Origin: Streptomyces sp. NBC_01353
GTDB lineage: Bacteria; Actinomycetota; Actinomycetes; Streptomycetales; Streptomycetaceae
Assembly (NCBI RefSeq): GCF_036237275.1
Contig: NZ_CP108352.1
Span: 7,279,501 to 7,343,500, forward strand
DNA length: 64,000 nucleotides
Reading direction: 5' to 3'
Shown: positions 36,488 through 44,694 of the stretch, piece after piece
How positions within the stretch are numbered: position 1 is the stretch's first letter
How the letters are laid out: the number at the start of each line of letters is the position of its first letter
The notes under the pieces: model-generated
Told to the model about the DNA's origin: nothing
The model's database searches: none
What the model saw: the letters and a program-made list of their open reading frames with translations, nothing else
Translations under genes and position numbers: made by a program

Positions 36488-36940
36488 ATGAGCGCAGACC
36501 AGATGTCCGTCGGCGAGATGCTCGCCGCCACGGTTCCCATGGCCAGGACCCTCAACCTCGAGTTCCTGGAGACCACTTCCGAGCGTGCCGTAGTCCGCCT
36601 GCCGGACCAGGCCGACTACCACAACCACGTCGGCGGCCCGCACGCCGGAGCCATGTTCACGCTGGCCGAGTCCGCCAGCGGCGCGATCGTCCTGGCCGCC
36701 TTCGGCGACCAGCTGAGCCGCGCGGTGCCGCTCGCCGTCACCGCCGAGATCGGCTACAAGAAGCTCGCGATGGGCGTCGTCACGGCCACCGCCACCCTCG
36801 GCCGCCCGGCCGCCGACGTCGTCGCCGAGCTCGACGCCGGCGCCCGCCCGGAGTTCCCGGTCCACATCGCGATCACGCGCGAGGACGGTGCCGTGACCGG
36901 CGAGATGACGGTCGTCTGGACCCTGCGCCCGAACGCCTGA
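36488..36940 (+). CDS. Hotdog-fold thioesterase-like protein (DUF4442/PaaI type)
   Basis: 150 residues. HNHVGGPHAGAMFTLAESASG carries the hotdog helix and the H-N-H-x-x-G-x-x-H-A-G pattern of acyl-CoA thioesterases; TAEIGYKKLAMG continues the sheet. It probably hydrolyses an acyl-CoA or binds one. Single gene, with a perfect 13-bp hairpin after its stop. Confidence 0.88.
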   Translation: MSADQMSVGEMLAATVPMARTLNLEFLETTSERAVVRLPDQADYHNHVGGPHAGAMFTLAESASGAIVLAAFGDQLSRAVPLAVTAEIGYKKLAMGVVTATATLGRPAADVVAELDAGARPEFPVHIAITREDGAVTGEMTVVWTLRPNA

Positions 36941-36953
36941 CATATCACCGCGA

Positions 36954-36989
36954 GCCGCCCCCGCACGCCAATTCGGGTGCGGGGGCGGC
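36954..36989 (+). terminator. Terminator after the thioesterase gene
   Basis: 13-bp stem (36954-36966 with 36977-36989) and a 10-base loop, 14 bases after the stop codon. Confidence 0.8.
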
Positions 36990-37087
36990 CGCGTCGGCGG
37001 GAATGCGGCGAAAAAATGACAACCTCTCACGCATAGTGCGCTCACCGCGTATACGCGGCATCCGCCTCCGTGCGAAGGAGCAGCGCA

Positions 37088-39700
37088 TTGTCAGACGCCG
37101 ATTCCCGTGAGCCGAAACTGCCGTCCCACGGCCGCGAGGACGACCCGTCCCCCGAAGCGGGCGCGCGTCGCGCGCGCTCCGGACCGGCGCGGGCCCATGC
37201 CGAGGGACGTCTGCCGCGCAGGGCCGCCCTGTGGCTGCTCGGCGGGGCCGTCGCCGCCGCTGCCTCCGTGGCCGTACCGGCACATGCGAAGCCGGCACAC
37301 GCGAACCAGGCGCGACGCAACCCGGCACGACCGAACCCGGCGCGCCGCCGGGTCGACCGGGTCGACGAGCTCCTCGCGGCGCTCACGCTCGAGGAGAAGG
37401 TCTCCCTGCTGCACGGCGCCGCCGACCCGAAGGGCCTCGGCCAGGCCGGTTACGTACCCGGTGTGGCGCGGCTCGGCCTGCCGCCGCTGCGGCTCGCCGA
37501 CGGCCCGGCCGGGGTGCGCGTGAAGCTCGCCGCCACCGCTCTGCCCGCGCCCGTCATGCTCGCCGCCGCGTTCGACCCCGACCTCGCCCGCGCCTACGGC
37601 GGGGTCATCGGCCGTGAGGGGCGCGCGCTCGGACAGGACGTGCTGCTCTCCCCGATGGTCAACCTGATCCGCACGCCGTACGCGGGACGGAACTTCGAGA
37701 CCTTCTCCGAGGACCCGCTGCTCTCCGCCGACCTCGTCGCCGAGGAGATCCGCGGCATCCAGGACGAGGGCCTGATCGCCACGGTCAAGCACTTCGCCCT
37801 CAACAACCAGGAGAAGGACCGGACGTCCCTCGACGTGCGCGCCGACGAGCAGACCCTCCACGAGACCGAGCTGCGCGGCTTCGAGGCCGCCGTCGCCGCA
37901 GGCGTGGGGTCCGTCATGGCCGCGTACAACAAGGTCGACGGCGTGCACTCCACCGAGAACGCGGCGCTCCTGACCGATGTGCTGCGCACCCGCTGGGGTT
38001 TCGACGGCTGGGTGATGAGCGACTGGGGTGCCACGCACAGCACCGCCCCCGCCCTCGCCGCCGGCCTCGACATGGAGATGCCGCGGGGCACGCGCTACGG
38101 CGACGCGCTCAAGAAGGCGGTGCGGGACGGCCTGGTGACCGAGGCGACCGTCGACCGGGCCGTGCGCCGCATCCTGTCCGTACGGGCACGGTTCGGGCTC
38201 CTCGACGAGGCCACCAGGCCGGACCGGGACGCGGAGGCGGGCGCCGCCATCGCCCTGCGTGTCGCCACTGCCGGAGCCACCCTGCTGCGCAACAGGGGCG
38301 GGATGCTGCCGCTCACCGGCCCCGCCGCCCGCTCGCTCGCCGTGATCGGCCCCACGGGCACGCTCCCCTTCGTCAGCGGCGGCGGCAGCGCCTTCGTGGT
38401 CCCCGACTCCGCCGCCCGCCCCCTCGACGCCATCCGGGACCGGGCCGGCGCCGACGCCACCGTCACCTACGCCCTCGGCGAGGACCTCTTCGGCCGGCCG
38501 TTGCCCGCCACGGAGCCCCCGACCGACCTGGAGAGCCGCACCGTCGCCGCCAGGGCCACCTGGACCTACGAGGGCACGCTCACCGTCCCCGAGACCGACC
38601 GCTGGACCTTCCACCTCCACCACAGCGGCGCTCGGCCCCTCGTCACCCTGGACTCCACCGAGCTCTTCCCCGTCGTCCCGGGCGCCCCCGAGCAGCTCCC
38701 GGGAGGACTGCTGAGCCGCGCTCCGGACGGCCTCTCCGTCCGCCGCGACACCGTCGAGCTCATCGCGGGCACTCACCGCCTGACCGTCACCGCCCGCGGC
38801 GGGGCCACCGGCCAGGTCCTCCGGCTCCGCGCGATCAGCGACTCCCAGCGGGCGGAGGACTTCGCGGAGGCCGTCAGCGCGGCCCGCGCCGCGCGGAGCG
38901 TCGTGCTCTTCGCGTACGAGGACGCCACCGAGGGCCAGGACCGCACGAGCCTGGCGCTTCCCGGCAACCAGGAGACCCTGATCGACGCGGTGACGGCCGC
39001 CAACCCCCGTACGACCGTCGTCCTCAACACCTCGTCCGCCGTCACCATGCCCTGGCTGGAGAGCAGCGCCGCCGTGCTGCAGATGTACTACCCCGGGCAG
39101 GAGGGCGCCGCCGCGACCACGGCCGTCCTCTTCGGCGACGCCGACCCCGGCGGACGGCTCACCCAGACCTTCCCCGCCGCCGAGGACCGGCACCCCACGG
39201 CGGGCGACCCGCTCCGCTACCCGGGGCGGGACGGGATCCAGGAGTACAGCGAGGGCGTCCACGTCGGCCACCGCTGGTACGACGCCGAGAGGGTGAAGCC
39301 GCTGTTCCCCTTCGGGCACGGGCTCTCGTACACCACGTTCCGGTACGACGGCCTGGCGGTCGAGTCCGCCGACGACGGCGCACTCGCGGTCACCTTCACG
39401 GTGCGGAACACCGGCGGCCGGGCCGGGATCGACGTGGCCCAGGTCTACCTCGGCCCCTCGCCCCACCTCGCCGCGCTCGGCGTCGACCAGCCGCGTCGGC
39501 TCCTGGCCGGGTACCGGCGCGTGGAGCTGGCGCCGGGCGAGCGGCGCCGCGTGACCGTGCCCGTCGCCGCCCGCACCCTCTCCTCCTGGGACATCGCACG
39601 GCACGGCTGGGTGCTCGGGACGGGCCGGCGCACGGTCGTGGTGGGAGCCTCCTCCCGTGATCCCCGGCTTCGCGCGGAGGTCGTGGTGAGACCCCTGTGA
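37088..39700 (+). CDS. Exported glycoside hydrolase family 3 beta-glucosidase with PA14 domain
   Basis: 870 residues. The TTG at 37088 is chosen since AAGGAG lies 7 bases before it; the GTG at 37070 is upstream of that site. An extended N-region precedes a twin-arginine-like signal (RRAALWLLGG then AHA), so export by Tat is likely. GH3 barrel: nucleophile Asp312 in VMSDWGATHS, and KHFALNNQE. A PA14-like insert (about residues 490-590, TWTYEGTL...LHHSG) sits in the second domain, and a fibronectin-III-like C-terminal domain ends the protein. It likely cleaves beta-glucosides or xylosides outside the cell. Confidence 0.92.
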   Translation: MSDADSREPKLPSHGREDDPSPEAGARRARSGPARAHAEGRLPRRAALWLLGGAVAAAASVAVPAHAKPAHANQARRNPARPNPARRRVDRVDELLAALTLEEKVSLLHGAADPKGLGQAGYVPGVARLGLPPLRLADGPAGVRVKLAATALPAPVMLAAAFDPDLARAYGGVIGREGRALGQDVLLSPMVNLIRTPYAGRNFETFSEDPLLSADLVAEEIRGIQDEGLIATVKHFALNNQEKDRTSLDVRADEQTLHETELRGFEAAVAAGVGSVMAAYNKVDGVHSTENAALLTDVLRTRWGFDGWVMSDWGATHSTAPALAAGLDMEMPRGTRYGDALKKAVRDGLVTEATVDRAVRRILSVRARFGLLDEATRPDRDAEAGAAIALRVATAGATLLRNRGGMLPLTGPAARSLAVIGPTGTLPFVSGGGSAFVVPDSAARPLDAIRDRAGADATVTYALGEDLFGRPLPATEPPTDLESRTVAARATWTYEGTLTVPETDRWTFHLHHSGARPLVTLDSTELFPVVPGAPEQLPGGLLSRAPDGLSVRRDTVELIAGTHRLTVTARGGATGQVLRLRAISDSQRAEDFAEAVSAARAARSVVLFAYEDATEGQDRTSLALPGNQETLIDAVTAANPRTTVVLNTSSAVTMPWLESSAAVLQMYYPGQEGAAATTAVLFGDADPGGRLTQTFPAAEDRHPTAGDPLRYPGRDGIQEYSEGVHVGHRWYDAERVKPLFPFGHGLSYTTFRYDGLAVESADDGALAVTFTVRNTGGRAGIDVAQVYLGPSPHLAALGVDQPRRLLAGYRRVELAPGERRRVTVPVAARTLSSWDIARHGWVLGTGRRTVVVGASSRDPRLRAEVVVRPL

Positions 39701-39761
39701 CCAGGTAGGCTGCCCCGGCGTGCGCGACGCGGCGCGCGCCTCGACACGGGAGGAATCCGCG

Positions 39762-40427
39762 TTGCACGTCCAGGAGTGGCTGGAGACGATCCCCGCGGTC
39801 GCCGTCTACGCGCTGGTGGGGGTGGTGATCGGGCTCGAGAGCCTGGGCATCCCGCTGCCCGGCGAGATCGTCCTCGTGAGCTCGGCCCTGCTGGCCTCAC
39901 AGCACGGCGACATCAATCCGTACGTCCTCGGCGCCTGCGCCACGGCCGGCGCGATCATCGGCGACTCGATCGGCTACGCGATCGGCCGCAAGGGCGGGCG
40001 ACCGCTGCTCGCCTGGCTGGGGAAGAAGTTCCCCAAGCACTTCAGCGAGGCCAACATCGGGCTGGCCGAGCGGTCCTTCGAGAAGTGGGGCATGTGGGCG
40101 GTCTTCTTCGGCCGCTTCGTCGCCCTGCTGCGGATCTTCGCCGGACCGCTCGCGGGTGTGCTGAAGATGCCGTACTGGAAGTTCGCCATCGCCAACGTCT
40201 TCGGCGGCATCCTCTGGGCTGGCGGCACGACGGCCGTCATCTACTCGGTGGGCATCGTCGCCGAGGCCTGGCTCAAGCGCTTCTCCTGGCTCGGCCTGGT
40301 GCTCGCCGTCGTGATCGGCCTCTCCTCGATGCTGATCCTGAAGAACCGCGCGAAGAAGGCCGCGGCCAAGGCGGAATCCTCGGCCGAGCCGGCCGCGGAG
40401 CCCGTCCCGGCGACCGTCGCGGACTGA
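39762..40427 (+). CDS. DedA-family membrane protein
   Basis: 221 residues from a TTG that follows GGGAGGA by 7 bases. DedA hallmarks: GIPLPGEIVL, AGAIIGDSIGYAIGRKGG, the F-x-R-x-x-P-like FFGRFVALLRIFAGPLAGVLKMPYWKF. Such proteins act in lipid carrier flipping or proton-motive-force maintenance. It lies 61 bases after the glycosidase and has a hydrophilic Ala/Glu/Pro tail. Confidence 0.94.
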   Translation: MHVQEWLETIPAVAVYALVGVVIGLESLGIPLPGEIVLVSSALLASQHGDINPYVLGACATAGAIIGDSIGYAIGRKGGRPLLAWLGKKFPKHFSEANIGLAERSFEKWGMWAVFFGRFVALLRIFAGPLAGVLKMPYWKFAIANVFGGILWAGGTTAVIYSVGIVAEAWLKRFSWLGLVLAVVIGLSSMLILKNRAKKAAAKAESSAEPAAEPVPATVAD

Positions 40428-40446
40428 CCCGGCTCGAGACTTCGGA

Positions 40447-40499
40447 GATACGGCGAAGGGCGTGGTACCCGCTACGGGTGCCGCGCCCTTCGCCGTATC
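40447..40499. terminator. Long hairpin between convergent genes
   Basis: Arms of about 24 bases (40447-40471 with 40475-40499, two internal mismatches) between the DedA gene and the convergent gamma-carbonic-anhydrase-like gene; serves both. Confidence 0.85.
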
Positions 40500-40507
40500 C
40501 GGCGCCC

Positions 40508-41035
40508 TCAGTCCTCGAAAGCCTCGGCGTGGCCCTTGGCCAGGTGCAGGTACATCTCCGCGTTGAGACGGATACCGGCCTGCTCCTCCTCCGTCAGCGG
40601 GCGCCGGACCTTCGCCGGGACGCCCGCGACCAGCGAGCCCGGCGGGATCTCCATGCCCTGGGGGACGAGCGCCTGCGCGGCGACGAGCGAACCGGCACCG
40701 ATACGGGCCCCGTTCAGGATCGTGGCGCCCATGCCGACCAGGACGTCGTCCTCGATCGTGCAGCCGTGGACGGTCGCGTTGTGGCCGACCGTCACACGCT
40801 CGCCGATCGTGACCGGGAAGCCGGGGTCGACATGGACCGTGCAGTTGTCCTGGATGTTGGAGTCCTCGCCGACGACGACCGGACCGCAGTCCGCCCGGAG
40901 CACCGCGTGGTACCAGACGCTCGCGCGGGCGCCGAGCGTGACCTCGCCGAGCACGACGGAGGTCGGCGCGGTGAAGGCGGTCGGATCGACCCGCGGCTCC
41001 TTGCCGCCCACGCCCTTGATCAACGCCTCTGTCAT
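40508..41035 (-). CDS. Gamma-carbonic-anhydrase-like hexapeptide repeat protein
   Basis: 175 residues from MTEALI with AGGAG upstream. Left-handed beta-helix: repeated V-x-G/A-x-x-x hexads such as VVLGEVTLG, SNIQDNCTVHV and VGHNATVHGC. The three zinc-ligand His residues (VHV, GHN, VHG) of the gamma-CA/PaaY/YrdA group are conserved. Bacterial members often lack strong anhydrase activity or serve as CoA thioesterases. Confidence 0.9.
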   Translation of the reverse strand: MTEALIKGVGGKEPRVDPTAFTAPTSVVLGEVTLGARASVWYHAVLRADCGPVVVGEDSNIQDNCTVHVDPGFPVTIGERVTVGHNATVHGCTIEDDVLVGMGATILNGARIGAGSLVAAQALVPQGMEIPPGSLVAGVPAKVRRPLTEEEQAGIRLNAEMYLHLAKGHAEAFED

Positions 41036-41156
41036 CGTTCGCTCCTGATCCTTCGTCGTTGCGTCACGCCCTGCGGGGCAATCTAGCCCCGCCTGATGAC
41101 CGACATCACAGGGCACCCCCCTGATCAGGTACGACGGCGAGGACTACCGTGTCCGG

Positions 41157-41900
41157 GTGCCCAAGAACAGAAACACGTTCTCCTCTCTCGCCGCCTGGCG
41201 GCGCCGCGTTCTCGCCCGTGCCGTGCAGGGCGGATGGCGCTGGGTGCAGGAGGCCGGTTCCGTGACCGCCGAGAGCCCCGGACGACTGCGGTTCCGCCGG
41301 CTCGGCGCGGGCACCCGACTCGCCTTCCCGCAAGGCACGGTCTTCGGCGAGCAGTGGATCGAGATCGGCGAGTGCTGCATCATCGCCGAGCAGGTCACCC
41401 TGACGGCCGGCATGTTGCCGGGGCTCGACCTCGGCCCCGACCCGGTCCTGACCCTGGGGAACGGCGTCGTCCTGGGGCGCGGCAGCCACGTCATCGCGGA
41501 CACGACGGTGACGATCGGCTCGGACACCTACTGCGGTCCGTACGTCTACATCACCTCGACCAACCACAGTTACGACGATCCCGACGAGCCGGTCGGCAGG
41601 CAGTGGCCGCGCTCCGAGCCGGTCGAGATCGGGCCGGGCTGCTGGCTGGGCACGGGCGCGGTGATCCTGCCGGGCGCCAAGCTCGGCCGGAACGTGGTGG
41701 TCGCTGCGGGCGCGGTCGTACGGGGCGAGGTCCCGGACCACTCCGTGGTGGCCGGCGCCCCGGCGAAGGTCGTGCGCAGCTGGGACCCGGAGCTGGGCTG
41801 GCAGCCGCCGCTGCGGACGCCGGCGCCGGTACCGGTCCCCGAAGGCGTGACACACGAGCAGCTCGCCGCGCTGGCGGCCTGGGACCTCGCGGAGGGGTGA
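41157..41900 (+). CDS. Acyltransferase, left-handed beta-helix (WbbJ type)
   Basis: 247 residues from a GTG. It has hexapeptide repeats and the catalytic His-bearing segment TSTNHSYDDPDEPVGRQ, the signature of maltose/galactoside O-acetyltransferase-like enzymes, ending GAGAVVRGEVPDHSVVAGAPAKVVR. It probably acetylates a sugar or polysaccharide. No polysaccharide genes are next to it. Confidence 0.9.
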   Translation: MPKNRNTFSSLAAWRRRVLARAVQGGWRWVQEAGSVTAESPGRLRFRRLGAGTRLAFPQGTVFGEQWIEIGECCIIAEQVTLTAGMLPGLDLGPDPVLTLGNGVVLGRGSHVIADTTVTIGSDTYCGPYVYITSTNHSYDDPDEPVGRQWPRSEPVEIGPGCWLGTGAVILPGAKLGRNVVVAAGAVVRGEVPDHSVVAGAPAKVVRSWDPELGWQPPLRTPAPVPVPEGVTHEQLAALAAWDLAEG

Positions 41901-41985
41901 CGCGGCGCGCGGCGCGCGGCCTGACCGTCGCCCGGCCCGGCTGCCTGGCGAGTTCCGACTTCGTCCCGCTGCCTCAGTCCCGTCG

Positions 41986-42855
41986 TCAGCCCGTCGCGAG
42001 CAGCACCGTGCCGACCAGGGCGAGGCCCGCGCCCGCCGCCTGTACCGCCCGCAACCGTTCCTTGAGCACCCCGCGTGCGGCCAGCGCCGTCACGACCGGG
42101 TAGAGGTTGGCCAGGACGGCGGCGACGGTGACCGGACCGTTCTGCGCCGCGATCGAGTACGTGCCGTTGGCGGCGACGTCCGCGAGCCCGACGAAGGCGA
42201 GCGCCGGGAGGGCCGCCCAGACGACCTTCATCCCCTCGCCGCCCTCGGGCAGCGCCCGGCCGCCCCGCTTCACGGAGACGTAGAGCGCGCCGCCGCCGAC
42301 CGCCACGTTGGTGACGCGCTGCACGAACAGGGCGAGGAACAGACCGGTGAGGGTCGTGGACGCCTCCGCGATCAGGGCCATCACCGAGCCGAACCCGAAG
42401 GCCGCGACCAGGGTGAGGAGCACCGCCTGGCGCTGCACCGGCGCGCCGCGCAGCTCCGGTCCGCCGGCCAGGACGATGCCCACGATCGCCACGCCGATCC
42501 CGGCGAACTGGAGGAGCCCCGGCCGGTCGCCGATGAGCAGGCCCACCGACACGGGTACGACGACGCCGAGCGAGCCGAGCGGGGAGACCACGCCCATCGG
42601 GCCGAGGGCCAGGGCCTTGTAGAAGGAGAGCATGGCCACCGGGCCGACCACACCCGCGGCGACCGCGTACCAGAGCCGGGGGCCGATCTCGCTCCAGCCG
42701 CCGGTGGCGATGACGATGGCGCCGAGGACCACGACCGCGATCGTCTGCGAGGCGACGACGACCGTCAGCGCGGGCATGCGCCGGGTGAGCAGCCCCCCGC
42801 CGAAATCGGCCAGTCCCCAGAGCAGGGCGGTGGCCAGGGCGAACAGCGCGGTCAT
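41986..42855 (-). CDS. EamA/DMT-family transporter
   Basis: 289 residues from MTALFALAT with GAGG before it. Ten hydrophobic helices in two repeats: LATALLWGLADFGGG, LSFYKALALGPMGVVSPLGSLG, and the second half with VGLADVAANGTYSIAAQNGPVTVAAVLANLYPVVT. DMT exporters of amino acids or metabolites have this layout. Divergent from a cupin-XRE regulator and very likely its target. Confidence 0.92.
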   Translation of the reverse strand: MTALFALATALLWGLADFGGGLLTRRMPALTVVVASQTIAVVVLGAIVIATGGWSEIGPRLWYAVAAGVVGPVAMLSFYKALALGPMGVVSPLGSLGVVVPVSVGLLIGDRPGLLQFAGIGVAIVGIVLAGGPELRGAPVQRQAVLLTLVAAFGFGSVMALIAEASTTLTGLFLALFVQRVTNVAVGGGALYVSVKRGGRALPEGGEGMKVVWAALPALAFVGLADVAANGTYSIAAQNGPVTVAAVLANLYPVVTALAARGVLKERLRAVQAAGAGLALVGTVLLATG

Positions 42856-42890
42856 GGAATCCTCGCAGGGTGGTGGTCTCGCAGTACAGT

Positions 42891-42914
42891 GCGGTGTACA
42901 GCTGAGTACACCGC
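42891..42914. promoter_or_regulatory. Inverted repeat, candidate operator of the divergent pair
   Basis: GCGGTGTAC-N6-GTACACCGC, two perfect 9-base arms, enclosed by an outer pair GTGGTCT (42873-42879) and AGACCAC (42918-42924). It lies 36 bases from the EamA start and 60 from the regulator start. Confidence 0.6.
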
Positions 42915-42929
42915 GATAGACCACACGGT

Positions 42930-42947
42930 AGTTCAGTCTGTTGAACT
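42930..42947. promoter_or_regulatory. Second inverted repeat in the same region
   Basis: AGTTCA-N6-TGAACT, same 6-base spacing as the first repeat but different sequence. A third small one, TCCAA-N4-TTGGA, is at 42954-42967 just before the regulator's GTG. Confidence 0.45.
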
Positions 42948-42973
42948 CTGTCATCCAAAATATTGGACGGAAT

Positions 42974-43546
42974 GTGTCGGACCTCGATCAGCTCACGCAG
43001 TCGCTCGCGCGGAATCTGAAGCGATGGCGTAATGAGCGCGGTTTCACGCTGGACGCGCTCGCCGCACGGGCCGGGGTCAGCCGCGGCATGATCATCCAGA
43101 TCGAGCAGGCCCGCACCAACCCCAGCGTCGGCACCACGGTGAAGCTGGCCGACGCGCTCGGCATCTCGATCACGACCCTCCTCGACTACGAGCAGGGACC
43201 GCACGTCCGCCTCGTCCCGCCCGATCAGGCCGTGCGCATGTGGTCCACGTCCACGGGCAGCCACACCAAGCTCCTGGTCGGCACCGAGGCGCGCGGCCCG
43301 CTGGAGCTCTGGTCCTGGACGCTGATGCCCGGCGACGGCAGCGCCTCGGACCCGCACCCCGAGGGCACCACCGAACTGCTGCACGTCACGGAGGGCGAGC
43401 TCACCCTCGTCGTGGAGGGCGAGGAGCACCGGATCCCGGCCGGCACCTCGGCCGTCTTCGAGGCCAATGTGCCGCACGCCTACCGCAACGACGGCACGGA
43501 GAAGGCCGAGATGACCATGGCGGTCTCCATCCCGCCCGCACGCTGA
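42974..43546 (+). CDS. XRE-family regulator with C-terminal cupin
   Basis: 190 residues from a GTG; a TTG further upstream would enter the palindromic region. Residues 8-65 form the HTH (LKRWRNERGFTLDALAARAGVSRGMIIQIEQARTNPSVGTTVKLADAL). Residues 110-185 are a cupin with PHPEGTTELLHVTEGELTLVVEGEEHRIPAGTSAVF. Such regulators sense a small molecule and control adjacent exporters or catabolic genes; the divergent EamA gene fits. Confidence 0.93.
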   Translation: MSDLDQLTQSLARNLKRWRNERGFTLDALAARAGVSRGMIIQIEQARTNPSVGTTVKLADALGISITTLLDYEQGPHVRLVPPDQAVRMWSTSTGSHTKLLVGTEARGPLELWSWTLMPGDGSASDPHPEGTTELLHVTEGELTLVVEGEEHRIPAGTSAVFEANVPHAYRNDGTEKAEMTMAVSIPPAR

Positions 43547-43590
43547 GACGACCAAACCCGGGGAACGGACGGCTTGTTAGCGTGTCGCCC

Positions 43591-44148
43591 ATGCGTGCAC
43601 CCATCGGAGACTTCGACAACGCCGTTCCCGCCCCCGAGTGCCTCGACCAGCTCACGGAGCCGGTCGCCGCCGCGGTCCGCGCATGGCAGGGCGCCGTCCC
43701 GGCCGACCAGCTGCTGTACGTGGACACCGACCCGGAGATCGCCGACACGGACGTCTTCGTCGAGCACTACGGGCCCCGGCTGCTCGACCAGTCCGCGAAC
43801 TGCGTGATCGTCGCCGGGAAGCGCGGCGAGGAGACGACCCTGGCCGCCTGCGTGGTGCGCTCGGCCACCCGGGTCGACGTCAACGGAGTCGTCCGTAAGC
43901 ACCTGGGGTCCCGCAAGGCGCGGTTCGCGCCGATGGAGACCGCGACCGGCGGGAGCGGCATGGAGTACGGGGGCATCACCCCGATCGGACTCCCCGCCGA
44001 CTGGCCGGTCCTCGTCGACGCCACCGTCGTCGACACCGAGTGGGTCCTCATCGGCAGCGGCCGACGGCGCGGCAAGCTCATCGTGCCGGGCAAGGCCTTC
44101 GCCCAACTGCCCGGCGCCGTCGTCCTGGAGGGCCTCGGCGTCAGCTGA
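43591..44148 (+). CDS. YbaK/aminoacyl-tRNA deacylase-domain protein
   Basis: 185 residues from MRAPIGDFD. The YbaK/EbsC domain is recognisable from NCVIVAGKRGEETTLAACVVRSATRVDVNGVVRKHLG with its Lys, and GGITPIGLPADWPVLVDATVVD (the G-x-x-x-P-x-G loop). It probably edits mischarged tRNA. Single gene. Confidence 0.88.
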   Translation: MRAPIGDFDNAVPAPECLDQLTEPVAAAVRAWQGAVPADQLLYVDTDPEIADTDVFVEHYGPRLLDQSANCVIVAGKRGEETTLAACVVRSATRVDVNGVVRKHLGSRKARFAPMETATGGSGMEYGGITPIGLPADWPVLVDATVVDTEWVLIGSGRRRGKLIVPGKAFAQLPGAVVLEGLGVS

Positions 44149-44168
44149 GGCGCGGGGCGGAGGGGTAA

Positions 44169-44218
44169 GGCTCAGGCGAGGCGCGGGCTTGAGGGCCTCG
44201 GCTCAGGCGAGGCGCGGG
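44169..44218. repeat. 19-base direct repeat at the end of the CoA-binding gene
   Basis: GGCTCAGGCGAGGCGCGGG occurs at 44169-44187 and 44200-44218. The right copy covers the last codons and stop of the gene at 44203-44625; the left copy is a duplicate of that 3' end. Confidence 0.8.
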
Positions 44219-44625
44219 ATCTCGATCGCGGGGCAGCGGTCCATGACCATGTCGAGGCCTGCCTCGCGGGTCCGGTCGTACGCCGCCTCGTCGATCACGC
44301 CGAGCTGGAACCACACCGCCTTGGCGCCGATGGCGGCCGCCTCGTCCGCGATCTGTCCCGCGTGCTCGCTGTTGACGAACACGTCGACCACGTCGACCGG
44401 GAACGGGATGTCGGCGAGCGAGGCGTAACCCTGCTCGCCGTGCACCGTCTCCGCCTTCGGGTGGACGGGCACGATCCGCTTGCCGAAGCGCTGCAGCACC
44501 GCGGCCACGCCGTACGCCGCGCGCGCCTGGTTCGACGACAGGCCCACGACCGCCCAGGTGTCGCCCGTCGTGGTCAGGATCTTCCGTACGGTGTCCGACT
44601 CGGTGGTCGCGGTCTCGACGCTCAT
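44203..44625 (-). CDS. CoA-binding (YccU-type) protein
   Basis: 140 residues from an ATG after GGAGG. The Rossmann-like CoA-binding fold is visible in WAVVGLSSNQARAAYGVAAVLQRFGKRIVPVHP and VDVVDVFVNSEHAGQIADEAAAIGAKAVWFQLGV. It resembles YccU proteins, of unknown cellular role. Confidence 0.9.
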   Translation of the reverse strand: MSVETATTESDTVRKILTTTGDTWAVVGLSSNQARAAYGVAAVLQRFGKRIVPVHPKAETVHGEQGYASLADIPFPVDVVDVFVNSEHAGQIADEAAAIGAKAVWFQLGVIDEAAYDRTREAGLDMVMDRCPAIEIPRLA

Positions 44626-44694
44626 CTGCTGCCTCCCGTGGCTCGTCGCTGTCCAGAACGAGTCACGGGCCCCGGTGATTCCCCGCCGGTCAGG

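Noticed and set aside
37091-39604. 837-codon minus-strand open frame opposite the GH3 gene
   Set aside because: Same artefact of high GC; the plus-strand gene has domains, catalytic residues and a ribosome binding site.
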